Below, one piece after another: positions 7,264-14,851 of a stretch of 39,160 nucleotides of DNA. Source of the stretch: an uncultured Saprospiraceae bacterium (GTDB lineage: Bacteria; Bacteroidota; Bacteroidia; Chitinophagales; Saprospiraceae); NCBI GenBank assembly GCA_938028705.1, contig CALIZI010000462.1, forward strand, positions 1 to 39,160. The letters are read 5' to 3'. Position 1 is the stretch's first letter; every line of letters begins with the position of its first letter. A program made the translations under genes and the position numbers. Under the pieces are notes generated by a model that worked only from the letters and a program-made list of their open reading frames with translations, was not told the origin of the DNA and made no database searches.

Positions 7264-8979
7264 TCAATTCCCAAAGCTCTTTTTGTAGGTAGCCACATTC
7301 CCCCTTGCATCCTCGACGGTCAGCACAAGGCGGTGTTTACCCTTCGGTATTCGTCCGTCAAATCTGTGGGTGAGTTGGTCATTTTTTTCATCATATTCCA
7401 TCAAAATCCACTCATCGTCCACCGTAGCGCGATAGCTTTTGATACCGGAAAAATCATCGGTAATATTGAAAATCATCCGATAATTTTTTTTCATCGTATT
7501 AGCAATTTTTGAGACCTTGATACTTGGCGCAATCGTATCCAACATCACCGTCAGATTACCAAGTTCGCGGGTAGTAGCTTTGAGCATATCGCCCTCCCAA
7601 CGATGCCCCGAAAGACATTCTTCATCCAGCCCTTCGGGGCAAGAAGCAATCACCGCTTTATCGCGCAGATGCTCCGGCAAATCCACCGGACGAATGCCCA
7701 CCGTAAAATATCGGTGCATCGGAATTATCCGGTCTCCGAGGTGATAAATCGGCGAATAGGTATCATCCGATTTTTCATAACTGACTTGATAATTCAAATA
7801 TAAATCTTCATAAAAAGTACCTTTCGGAAAATCAACTTCAAAGTCGCCGTTTTGAATCAAATTACGTTCTGTGTATGGCAGCAGGTAATTATAACTTTGT
7901 TGTACGTCTTGTGGTTTCACTTCTGCGCGGCGAATGTAGAAGCGTAATTTCGAAGTATTCTCATAACTGTCTTTGACAATGTATTCGATTTTTTTCGCCC
8001 GATTTTTTTCCAACTCAATCACACCCTCGTCCACCATATTATCATACACCGATAGGCGATTTCCGGGCAAGCGATAACAACGGTTAAAATAACTTCGATT
8101 GGTGACACGCTCGCCGTAGTCGCAATGAGCATTGATGTAGCGGGTTTCATCAAAAGAAATTTCATTCATCTGAAAACTATAATGCAGCGAATCATCCACA
8201 TACATCTCCATCGAATAAATGCCGTTCCAATTCGATACATTATTCATAAAATCAAATGCCTTCAAAGCCAAACCCACGCGCCACGCCCCCACACGCAAGG
8301 TATCGCCACCAACATAATAACCGTATTTACCTTTTTTAATATCAAATTTTTTGCTCTCCAATTCTCGTAATTCCGGCGTTAGCGAATAGACTTTAAGCTG
8401 CGTGATTCGAGGTGCGACATCATCAGCCAATTTAAGCCCAAACAGCAGCGGATTAATCGCTTTTTCAGTTTTCGTATTGCGTATTTCAAAATGTAAATGT
8501 GTACCGAATGACCGCCCCGAAGTTCCCATATAACCGATAAGGTCGCCTTTTTTAAAGGCAATTTCTCCGGCAGCCGGATACAAATCTACACGAAATTGTT
8601 GTTTTTCGTATTGTCGTTTTTTTACATATTTCGCTATCGTATCATTATATTTGTACAGGTGAGCATAAACCGATGTGTAGCCATTTGGGTGGTCAATATA
8701 GACGACATTGCCATAGCTATTTGGCAGGGCTTTGACGCGCGACACGTAGCCGTCTGCCACTGCGTAAATATTGTCGCCCACACCTTTCAGCGGCTTGATG
8801 TCAATACCTGCATGGAAGTGATTGGGACGCAACTCGCCAAAAGTGCCGGAAAGTTTCATAGCATAATCCACCGGAGAACGAAAATAATCCTGCGGATAAG
8901 TATGCTGCTGCGTAAACGTAAAAGCTGTAATACCTAAAACAAGAAGGGCGAAAGCGATATATTGGATGCGATGATTCAT
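7264..8979 (-). CDS. M23-family metallopeptidase (LytM/peptidoglycan endopeptidase)
   Basis: This is a cell-wall hydrolase of 571 residues. M23 enzymes cut peptide bonds in peptidoglycan cross-links with a zinc ion. The zinc ligands are visible: H56 and D60 in HAGID, and the HxH motif H161-L-H163 in THLHFEIR. The N-terminus (IQYIAFALLVLGITAFTF) is a signal peptide or anchor. The long C-terminal part (about 180-571) is beta-rich and includes a final segment RLVLTVEDARGNVATYKKSF, typical of Ig-like or Bacteroidota-specific extensions. The frame extends upstream to 9066, but those 29 codons come from a repeat tract (LNLILNLILSLKLLLSLKL). The ATG at 8979 sits about 8 bases after a good promoter box, so I use it. 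The gene reads toward the OmpA-like gene. Confidence 0.87.
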   Translation of the reverse strand: MNHRIQYIAFALLVLGITAFTFTQQHTYPQDYFRSPVDYAMKLSGTFGELRPNHFHAGIDIKPLKGVGDNIYAVADGYVSRVKALPNSYGNVVYIDHPNGYTSVYAHLYKYNDTIAKYVKKRQYEKQQFRVDLYPAAGEIAFKKGDLIGYMGTSGRSFGTHLHFEIRNTKTEKAINPLLFGLKLADDVAPRITQLKVYSLTPELRELESKKFDIKKGKYGYYVGGDTLRVGAWRVGLALKAFDFMNNVSNWNGIYSMEMYVDDSLHYSFQMNEISFDETRYINAHCDYGERVTNRSYFNRCYRLPGNRLSVYDNMVDEGVIELEKNRAKKIEYIVKDSYENTSKLRFYIRRAEVKPQDVQQSYNYLLPYTERNLIQNGDFEVDFPKGTFYEDLYLNYQVSYEKSDDTYSPIYHLGDRIIPMHRYFTVGIRPVDLPEHLRDKAVIASCPEGLDEECLSGHRWEGDMLKATTRELGNLTVMLDTIAPSIKVSKIANTMKKNYRMIFNITDDFSGIKSYRATVDDEWILMEYDEKNDQLTHRFDGRIPKGKHRLVLTVEDARGNVATYKKSFGN

Positions 8980-8986
8980 TAGGCGG

Positions 8987-9018
8987 CAAAGATAATAAAT
9001 TCTCAACTTCAAACTCAA
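8987..9018 (-). promoter_or_regulatory. Putative sigma-A promoter for the M23 peptidase, nearly leaderless
   Basis: On the minus strand TTG (9018-9016), 21 bases, then TATCTTTG (8994-8987) fits the Bacteroidota promoter pattern. The start codon follows at 8979, leaving at most a few untranslated bases. A hexamer repeat tract lies 80-190 bases further upstream. Confidence 0.55.
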
Positions 9019-9071
9019 TAGCAACTTCAAACTCAAAATTAAGTTCAAAATTAAGTTCAATTCCAATTTTT

Positions 9072-9090
9072 AATTTGCCTTTGGCAAATT
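9072..9090. repeat. Palindrome AATTTGCCTTTGGCAAATT, copy 1
   Basis: This 19-base odd palindrome lies between the M23 peptidase promoter and the hexamer tract. The identical sequence recurs at 9965-9983, on the other side of the gene at 9258-9755, again beside GTTGAA-type repeats. Confidence 0.75.
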
Positions 9091-9097
9091 CTTATTT

Positions 9098-9205
9098 GAA
9101 GTTGAAGTTGAAGTTGAAGTTGAAGTTGAAGTTGAAGTTGAAGTTGAAGTTGAAGTTGAAGTTGAAGTTGAGGTTGAGGTTGAGGTTGAGGTTGAAGTTG
9201 AAGTT
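9098..9205. repeat. Hexanucleotide tandem repeat, 18 units of GARGTT
   Basis: Twelve GAAGTT units, four GAGGTT units and two more GAAGTT units follow without interruption. The tract lies upstream of the M23 peptidase promoter and downstream of the small membrane protein gene. Less regular versions of the same word appear at 9001-9060 (opposite strand) and at 9930-10030. Slippage could change the unit number. The reading frame through it (an alternating Leu-Lys/Arg peptide) has no support as a gene. Confidence 0.9.
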
Positions 9206-9257
9206 GAGAATTTACCGATTTTTCATTCAACAAATATGCCGTAAAAACATGACTTAT

Positions 9258-9755
9258 TTATACTGCAATCAAAGATAGTATTACTGACCAAGCCCAGATG
9301 AGTAGTAAAAGCATCAATATAAGACTTCCAATACCCAACCACATACCTATTTTACCGAATTTATCGGTCTTACTACCACTTTTATCTTGTGCTACTGCAC
9401 CTGTAACTGTAGCCGCAATCGCTGTTGCGACACCAAGTGCGCCAATATAAGGTATAAGCAAAATAGGTAAAGATATACTACCCAAAATCAAAGCAGCAAG
9501 TGCCAAACCGGATGCTTTTTCTTCCGGGTCTCGTTGAGCTTGTTTTTTGAGTTTTTTCTTTGCTCTTTTCAAGACGATTCGCTCTGCGAAGTTGAGTTTT
9601 CTACCAAGTTCGCGCTCCAAATTGTCTTTGTCTAATGCCTGTTCTATGTCAGCGGTTGTTGATTTTTCAACAGGTGAAACAGGAGCCGCCAATGCCCATG
9701 TAAGCGAAAGTACAAGCACTAAACTTGTATAAAAGATAGTTTTAATCGTTTGCAT
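9258..9755 (-). CDS. Small secreted or membrane protein with signal peptide and two C-terminal helices
   Basis: This is a 165-residue protein of unknown role. Residues 1-23 are a signal peptide (MQTIKTIFYTSLVLVLSLTW, then ALAAP). Residues 30-80 are charged and helical (FAERIVLKRAKKKLKKQAQR). Residues 85-120 form a hydrophobic hairpin (LALAALILGSISLPILLIPY) and 137-165 a last hydrophobic segment. The layout with glycine-rich helix pairs recalls the small DUF4190-like membrane proteins common in Bacteroidota, but I cannot assign a function. It is flanked on both sides by GTTGAA-type repeats and the same 19-base palindrome. No consensus promoter was found in the AT-rich 100 bases upstream. Confidence 0.75.
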   Translation of the reverse strand: MQTIKTIFYTSLVLVLSLTWALAAPVSPVEKSTTADIEQALDKDNLERELGRKLNFAERIVLKRAKKKLKKQAQRDPEEKASGLALAALILGSISLPILLIPYIGALGVATAIAATVTGAVAQDKSGSKTDKFGKIGMWLGIGSLILMLLLLIWAWSVILSLIAV

Positions 9756-9929
9756 AATTTTAAAAAATTAGATACGAGGAAATAATTTGATTTTAATGAT
9801 AATCGAGAGCTTGTTAATTATGGTTAAATTATAGATTGAGGTAAAAACTAAAGGAGTTGATATAAATTATGACAACAATATATGTGCCTTTTTTAGCTTA
9901 ATGGCAATAAATTATCGTAATAATATGTT

Positions 9930-10033
9930 TTGCAACTTCAACCTCAACTTCAAATAAAAATAAAAATTTGCCTTTGGCAAATTGAAATTGAGGTTGAGGT
10001 TGAATTTGAGGTTGAATTTGAGGTTGAACTTGC
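9930..10033. repeat. GTTGAA-type repeats and palindrome copy 2
   Basis: CAACTTCAACCTCAACTTC on one side and GAGGTTGAGGTTGAATTTGA on the other flank the palindrome AATTTGCCTTTGGCAAATT at 9965-9983. Together they form a loose inverted repeat just downstream of the ion channel stop codon. It could act as its terminator, although no T-run follows directly. Confidence 0.6.
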
Positions 10034-10039
10034 TACCAT

Positions 10040-10903
10040 TCAAAGCCCCCAACTATCTGTATGCGAATGCGAGTGCAATTCTTCTCCGCAGTATTTGCAA
10101 TACTCAGCATCGGCATCATGCCCGTCGTGTGAGCAGGTGGGGCAATGTTGGGTAGAGACTTCGCTACTTTTTTTAACATTCACAATTTCGGAAGTGACGA
10201 TGCCCGTAGGTACGGCAATCACGCCATAACCCATAATCATGACAATAGCTGCGAGGAATTGTCCGAGTGTAGTGGTGGGCGCAATATCTCCATAGCCCAC
10301 AGTGGTCAGGGTAACAATCGCCCAATAGACACTACGCGGAATACTGGTAAATTGTGTACCGTTGGTGCCGCCCTCCACCAGATACATGACCGAACCAATA
10401 ATCAAGACCATCAACAAAATAAAAACCAAAAAAACCGTTATTTTGGCACGACTCGCACGTAAGGCAGCGGTAATGACTGCACCTTCATTAAGAAAATGCC
10501 CAAGTTTGAAAACACGAAAAACACGCAGCAATCGCAATGCCCGTACAATGGCAAGATAATGCGAACCGTCAAAGAAAAACTCAAGGTAAGTCGGGATGAT
10601 TGCCAATAAATCAATCACACCGAAAAAACTCGTCGCATAAGCCATCGGGCGGCGCACGCTCAATAGCCGGAGAATATACTCAATCGTAAAAGCAATGGTA
10701 AAGACCCATTCCAGGGCAATCAGAAAAGTACCGAAGCGTTCCTCGATATGCGATACGGTTTCGAGCATCACAGCGAGCACACTGCCGATAATAAAAATCA
10801 ACAACCAAACATCGAACAGCTTACCCATTCGGGTATCTGCCTCGAATATAATTTCATGCAATTTCTCACGCCAGGGTGAGAGGGGTTTTACTTTGTAAGT
10901 CAT
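10040..10903 (-). CDS. Voltage-gated-type potassium channel with C-terminal zinc ribbon
   Basis: This is an ion transporter of 287 residues. It has six helices in the usual order: S1 about 31-50, an S4-like helix with regularly spaced arginines (RALRLLRVFRVFK, about 120-132), a pore loop with the potassium filter TTVGYGD (about 198-204), and S6 (about 214-235). The filter strongly indicates potassium selectivity. The cytoplasmic tail is unusual for a compact bacterial channel. Two CxxC pairs (CPTC and CKYC) surround an aspartate- and histidine-rich loop, and the end reads EELHSHSHTDSWGL. It looks like a zinc ribbon or metal-binding switch. The gene has its own promoter-like sequence at 10936-10967. 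Confidence 0.9.
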   Translation of the reverse strand: MTYKVKPLSPWREKLHEIIFEADTRMGKLFDVWLLIFIIGSVLAVMLETVSHIEERFGTFLIALEWVFTIAFTIEYILRLLSVRRPMAYATSFFGVIDLLAIIPTYLEFFFDGSHYLAIVRALRLLRVFRVFKLGHFLNEGAVITAALRASRAKITVFLVFILLMVLIIGSVMYLVEGGTNGTQFTSIPRSVYWAIVTLTTVGYGDIAPTTTLGQFLAAIVMIMGYGVIAVPTGIVTSEIVNVKKSSEVSTQHCPTCSHDGHDADAEYCKYCGEELHSHSHTDSWGL

Positions 10904-10935
10904 TTTTTTAGCTTTGAGTCATAGCAAATACGTCA

Positions 10936-10967
10936 CAAATGTACATGATTTCAGTACGAAATGTCAA
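10936..10967 (-). promoter_or_regulatory. Putative sigma-A promoter for the potassium channel gene
   Basis: On the minus strand TTG (10967-10965), 21 bases, then TACATTTG (10943-10936) matches the Bacteroidota pattern. The start codon is at 10903, giving a leader of about 25 bases. Confidence 0.55.
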
Positions 10968-11248
10968 GTAAAATCGCATGTTTAGAATAGTAGAGAACAC
11001 TTTGATTTTAAATGTTAATTAATGTAAAATTTAAAATAATAAATGTAAAATATAAAAGTTATATAACGTGAAAATGCTACAAACATTTCTTATTTCATTG
11101 ATTTTAAAATAATTAAATAATCAAATTATTTAAATGTATTGTTTGTGTACTATTGATGCTTTTATATTTTACATTTATTATTTTACATTTTACATTTAAA
11201 AAAAAAGTATCAACTACTTTCAAAGGAAATTTAAACATGCTAATAAAG
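10968..11248. other. AT-rich divergent gap with TTTTACATTT-type repeats
   Basis: No gene is supported between the channel gene and rpmH. The stretch 11150-11205 carries the dispersed motif TACTATTGATGCTTTTATAT followed by TTTTACATTT units, also seen near 220, 12200 and 14790. The rest is AT-rich. A 61-codon frame over the rpmH promoter region has no coding features. Confidence 0.6.
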
Positions 11249-11279
11249 TTGCCAATTTATATGATATTTCTTACCTTTG
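11249..11279 (+). promoter_or_regulatory. Putative sigma-A promoter for rpmH
   Basis: TTG at 11249-11251, then exactly 20 bases, then TACCTTTG at 11272-11279 is a near-ideal Bacteroidota primary promoter. The rpmH start is 70 bases downstream. Confidence 0.65.
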
Positions 11280-11349
11280 TTGTCCTTTTTAAAATATTAA
11301 GACACAAAAAAGTAATTGACCATAGATCAATTGCATAAAATATATAGTA

Positions 11350-11508
11350 ATGAAACGGACATTTCAACCATCTAGAAGAAAAAGAGCCAACAAACATGGC
11401 TTCCGTGAGCGCATGAGCAGCAAAGCCGGACGCAAAGTCTTGGCACGTCGTCGCAGCAAAGGACGCAAAAAATTAAGCGTCTCTGATGAGCGTCGTTTGA
11501 AATATTAG
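11350..11508 (+). CDS. rpmH: 50S ribosomal protein L34
   Basis: This 52-residue basic protein is a component of the large ribosomal subunit. The sequence begins [20 protein letters not shown] and continues [20 protein letters not shown], the classic L34 signature. It ends [13 protein letters not shown], with the short C-terminal extension usual in Bacteroidota. The start ATG at 11350 is the only candidate. It lies just upstream of rnpA, the widely conserved order, and has a strong promoter candidate at 11249. Confidence 0.97.
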   Translation: MKRTFQPSRRKRANKHGFRERMSSKAGRKVLARRRSKGRKKLSVSDERRLKY

Positions 11509-11621
11509 TGATTATCAGTTCATAGTTGTTGGTTCATAGTTCATAGCTTGAACTAATTACATTTAGATAATTAACTATCAAGACACAAATCCCTGACTCA
11601 TTCGTTTTACATAAAAAAATA

Positions 11622-11656
11622 AAAACCGGAAGTTGATTGATTCAACTTCCGGTTTT
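11622..11656 (+). terminator. Rho-independent terminator between rpmH and rnpA
   Basis: A perfect 15-bp stem (AAAACCGGAAGTTGA at 11622-11636, complement at 11642-11656) with a 5-base loop ends in TTTTC. It would stop rpmH transcription before rnpA, or act in both directions because the stem begins with A-rich sequence. Confidence 0.75.
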
Positions 11657-11667
11657 CTTGTTTGTGG

Positions 11668-11758
11668 AGTGTATAGAGTTTATGGAGTTTATAAAGTGTA
11701 TAGAGGACAAACTTTATAAACGCTGTAAACTTTATAAACTCTATAAACTCCATAAACT
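11668..11758. repeat. Imperfect long inverted repeat of GTTTATAGAGTTTATGGA words
   Basis: Words such as AGTTTATGGAGTTTATAAAG on the left are mirrored by CTTTATAAACTCTATAAACT and CCATAAACT on the right. They make a long imperfect hairpin that ends 7 bases before the rnpA start codon. It may affect rnpA translation. No RBS is visible. Confidence 0.6.
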
Positions 11759-11764
11759 AAATCG

Positions 11765-12142
11765 GTGAATTATACATTTAAAAAAGGCGAGCGGCTCAAA
11801 CGGCGCAAACTCATTCAGCGGATGTTCAACCGCGAGGGGAAGTCTTTTGTAGTGTATCCTTTGCGAGTGATTTGGTTGGAGGCAGAATTGGATAGTCCGT
11901 ATCCTGCCCAATTTGCTTTGAGTGTACCCAAACGCACTTTTCCAAAAGCAGCACATCGCAATCTCCTCCGTCGGCGCATCCGCGAAGCCTACCGACTCAA
12001 TAAACATCAATTGTATTCATCATTGGAAAATCAAGACAAGCAATACGCACTGATGATTATTTATACCGCAAAAGAGACGCTACCTTATAAAGATATTGAA
12101 AAAGCTATGAAAAAAATTATCCGAAAATTTGAAAAAATGTAA
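11765..12142 (+). CDS. rnpA: Ribonuclease P protein component
   Basis: This is the protein subunit of RNase P, which helps the catalytic RNA cut the 5' leader from pre-tRNA. The product is 125 residues. The RNR motif region is clear: AHRNLLRRRIREAYRLNKHQ at about 60-79, preceded by FALSVPKRTFPKA. The N-terminus FKKGERLKRRKLIQRMF is also typical. The only possible start is GTG at 11765, because an in-frame stop lies at 11753 and the next ATG is too far inside. It follows rpmH, but a strong terminator and a long inverted repeat separate them. Its own promoter was not identified. Confidence 0.93.
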   Translation: MNYTFKKGERLKRRKLIQRMFNREGKSFVVYPLRVIWLEAELDSPYPAQFALSVPKRTFPKAAHRNLLRRRIREAYRLNKHQLYSSLENQDKQYALMIIYTAKETLPYKDIEKAMKKIIRKFEKM

Positions 12143-12229
12143 TTCGTTGATTCGTTTCTTAATTCATTGGTAATCTGACCCCCAAACCAAAACGTCATTG
12201 TACTATCGACACTTTTACATTTTAAATTT

Positions 12230-12247
12230 TCCCGATAGCTATCGGGA
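12230..12247. repeat. Perfect palindrome TCCCGATAGCTATCGGGA in the convergent gap rnpA/lpxD
   Basis: This 18-base perfect palindrome lies between the convergent genes. Near copies (TTCCGATAGTTATCGGGATT) occur at about 14450 and 36976, and CTGATAGCTATCGGAG at about 13380. It may work as a bidirectional transcription stop, although the flanking T-runs are modest. Confidence 0.55.
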
Positions 12248-12271
12248 TTACATTTTTCATTTAAAAATATG

Positions 12272-13216
12272 TCACTTCTTCAGACGTTCTTTAATCGCTT
12301 TAACTTCTCTTGGTAATCGCTTTGAAGCGCGGTAGTGATTAAACCATTCTTTGGCTTCGATTGCCGGCGCGCCGAAGTAGGCTTGTCCGCCTGTCAGACT
12401 ACGCGATACGCCCGACTGTGCATATACTTCCGTACCTTCTCCAAGATGCAATCGTGCCGCTACACCGACCTGTCCCCATAGTTTTACATTATCTTCGAGT
12501 ACCGTTTTACCTGCAATTCCGACTTGCGCTGCAATAACACAATTTTTACCAATCACCACACCATGCCCCACATGCACCTGATTGTCAAGTTTGCTGCCTG
12601 CACCTATCACTGTATCGCCCGACACGCCTTTGTCAATCGTACAGCAAGACCCGATTTCCACATCATCTTCAATCACCACTCGTCCGCAAGAGTGCATTTT
12701 TTCGTATCGGTCTCCGTAGGGTTTATAATAAAAAGCATCCGAACCCACCACCGTTCCTGCATGTATGACTACCCGCTCGCCTACTGTTGTCCCTGAATGT
12801 ACGACCACATTGGCGCGTATATGTGTACCCGCACCTACCTGCACATCATCGCCCAAAATGACATTGGGTTCGATGATAGCCGTAGGATGTACCTTTGCCG
12901 TATCACTGACCTGTACGCTTAACGGACGTGCAGGTGCATAGTGTTTCGTCAGGGTATTGTATGCGGCAAAGGGGTCGTCGCACAACAATAAATGTTTGCC
13001 CTGTGGAGGAACTACACGCTGATTGATAAGGATAAAAGTGGCGGCTGACTGAAAGGCTTTTTTAAAATATTTGGCAACATCTACAAACATCAAATCGCCG
13101 GATTCGACCTTGTGAATCTCATTGATGCCCATGACTAGAGTATTGGCATTACCAATAATCTCGGCATTCACCAAACGGGCAATTTCTGATAAAGGAACGG
13201 GAACGGTTAGTCTCAT
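12272..13216 (-). CDS. lpxD: UDP-3-O-(3-hydroxyacyl)glucosamine N-acyltransferase homologue
   Basis: LpxD adds the second hydroxyacyl chain to the glucosamine of the lipid A precursor in the cytoplasm. The 314-residue product has the LpxD N-terminal domain (LSEIARLVNAEIIGNANTLV, then the GDLMFVDV region). A left-handed beta-helix of hexapeptide repeats follows from about residue 105 (VHPTAIIEPNVILGDDVQVG). The segment DNQVHVGHGVVIGKNC contains the conserved His cluster that includes the catalytic base, and the C-terminal helix is present. It is slightly shorter than the enterobacterial protein, and Bacteroidota often carry more than one paralogue, so it may not be the only LpxD. No other lipid A gene lies beside it. 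Confidence 0.85.
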   Translation of the reverse strand: MRLTVPVPLSEIARLVNAEIIGNANTLVMGINEIHKVESGDLMFVDVAKYFKKAFQSAATFILINQRVVPPQGKHLLLCDDPFAAYNTLTKHYAPARPLSVQVSDTAKVHPTAIIEPNVILGDDVQVGAGTHIRANVVVHSGTTVGERVVIHAGTVVGSDAFYYKPYGDRYEKMHSCGRVVIEDDVEIGSCCTIDKGVSGDTVIGAGSKLDNQVHVGHGVVIGKNCVIAAQVGIAGKTVLEDNVKLWGQVGVAARLHLGEGTEVYAQSGVSRSLTGGQAYFGAPAIEAKEWFNHYRASKRLPREVKAIKERLKK

Positions 13217-13657
13217 ATTTATCGAAATTTAAGACAAGTTTATCTGATTGGTTGGCACTTTATACGATATTAATTTTACACAAAATATAAGTAAGCCGTT
13301 TGGTAAACTTTTCAAGTTTGCTAAACGTAGGCAGGGTACTGAAATTTATAATTAGCTAAAAATCAGCACATTACTTCTCTGATAGCTATCGGAGACCAAA
13401 CTTTTTGAAGTTTAGCAAACGGAGTATTTATATTTTGTTTTCATTTTTAAAATCAGATTCCAAAAATATCAAAACTTTTATGATTTAGATGAACTTGTCA
13501 AATTTAAATGTAAAAAAGGTAAGGAGAGGTAAGATAATAAATTTAAAATATAATAACGAGCGGTATAAGATTTATTTTTTGAATATCGAATAGGGGAATG
13601 TCGAATGATGAAGGATGCCCACTTCGACATTCGACATTCCCCTGTTCGTTATTCAAA
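13217..13657. other. Gap with two inverted-repeat structures
   Basis: No gene is seen. At 13278-13330 the sequence AAAATATAAGTAAGCCGTTT GGTAAACTT is mirrored at about 13395-13440 by AAGTTTAGCAAACGGAGTAT TTATATTTT, forming a long imperfect inverted repeat. At 13585-13650 GAATAGGGGAATGTCGAATG is mirrored by CGACATTCGACATTCCCCTG just downstream of the next gene, a likely terminator-like hairpin. A relative of the first stem, CCGTTTACTAAACT, is at 22313. Confidence 0.6.
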
Positions 13658-14257
13658 CTAATATTGATGCTTACCTCTCGACCAACCTTTTTGTTCTAAG
13701 TATTTATTGCCATCTTCGGCAGCGGGGTCTTCGAGTTGTGTTCCCATACTGTCGTTCCACCTGTTGAGGTAGCCAAATAGGGCAATGACTCCAAGAATCT
13801 CAACGATTTCTCCGTCGTTCCAATGTCGGCGTAGATTTTCGGCAATCTCGTCATCTACGGCATTGGGGATGGAGGAGGCGGCTATCGCAAAATCAAAAAC
13901 GGCTCGCTCGGCATCTGTAAAAGCATCGTAGGTTTTGTACTCCCAGATGTGGTGGAGCTTGTCCTCGTCGGAGCCATACCGTTCGGCGGCACGTATGGCG
14001 TGGGCTTCGCAGTAGCGGCATCCGGCGGTCATACTGGAGAGGTAAGCCAACTGGCGTTTTAAGGCACTTGTCACACGACCTTTATTTTCCATAACGGCAC
14101 GATTCATTTCCAAAAAAGCACGGGCAATGCGCGGACGGTGCATCATGGTAAACAAACTATTGGGCGTAAAGCCCAAGGTCTCTTCATAAAAAACTGCCAT
14201 TTCTTCGGCTTCTTTGTTCGCATTGCGGTCAAGGGGGAATACTAAAGGTCTTTTCAT
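13658..14257 (-). CDS. AhpD-like carboxymuconolactone decarboxylase family protein
   Basis: This is a 199-residue all-helical protein of the AhpD/CMD superfamily, whose members include alkylhydroperoxidases and peroxidase-related enzymes. The catalytic pair is visible as C80-R-Y-C83 followed by H86 (AGCRYCEAHAIRAAERYG). The N-terminal part (FYEETLGFTPNSLFTMMHRP) and the C-terminal LFGYLNRWNDSMGT fit the peroxidase-related subgroup. It could reduce peroxides or use another substrate; this cannot be told from sequence. It stands alone between two repeat-rich gaps. No consensus promoter was recognised upstream. Confidence 0.85.
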   Translation of the reverse strand: MKRPLVFPLDRNANKEAEEMAVFYEETLGFTPNSLFTMMHRPRIARAFLEMNRAVMENKGRVTSALKRQLAYLSSMTAGCRYCEAHAIRAAERYGSDEDKLHHIWEYKTYDAFTDAERAVFDFAIAASSIPNAVDDEIAENLRRHWNDGEIVEILGVIALFGYLNRWNDSMGTQLEDPAAEDGNKYLEQKGWSRGKHQY

Positions 14258-14851
14258 TTTATTGATTTATGTTATATGTGAAAAATGTAAAATATAAGGT
14301 GCATTTTATCTTTTGGACAGAATGGGAATTAGGGAACTGGGAAATTAGGTTTAATTTTATAAAGCATTGATTATCAATTGTTTTATTTTTATTATTAAAA
14401 CAAAATATGTAAATAATTATTTTTTATAAAATTCTATAATAAAGTTCCGATAGTTATCGGGATTACCGAATTTCCAAATTCCCCAATTTCCTCTGTCCAA
14501 AGTCCAATTTATCTTGATAATATCATATTTTTTCCGAATTTAGGTTAAAACTCGTCAGATATTTTCAAAATTCACCGATGATGTCATATTATCAAATAAT
14601 CGGTGTCTTCTAAAACAGCATTCGTCTGACAACTAAACCACCTAAAAAACTTGGGGGCTACATATTCAACTTGGGTTAAGTAAAAAAAACACGAAATACG
14701 ATATAATATTCTGAAAATTAGCTGATTTTTAATTTAAAATTTCCAAACATGCTCTTAAAAAAATAACTTTATCATACTACATCGCCACTTTTACATTTTA
14801 CATTTATTCTTTTACATTTCAATCTCTGTTCTATCGACGCTTTTACATTTT
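14258..14851. other. Repeat-rich gap: element B copy 2 and element A copy 2
   Basis: No gene is seen. Bases 14313-14509 are an imperfect inverted repeat (GGACAGAATGGGAATTAGGG AACTGGG on the left; CCCCAATTTCCTCTGTCC on the right) with TTCCGATAGTTATCGGGATT in front of the right arm. This matches the copy at 36853-37034. Bases 14536-14590 match one arm and the inner part of element A (GAATTTAGGTTAAAACTCGT at 14536), with a degenerate second half reading CATTCGTCTGACAAC near 14620. Bases 14775-14850 hold TTTTACATTT-type repeats that run up to the stop of the next gene. Confidence 0.65.

Noticed and set aside
8980-9066. N-terminal extension of the M23 peptidase
   Set aside because: It would read through the promoter box and repeat words. 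The ATG at 8979 starts directly before the signal peptide.
9075-9278. Frame encoding alternating Leu-Lys/Arg
   Set aside because: It is the translation of a hexamer tandem repeat and not a gene.
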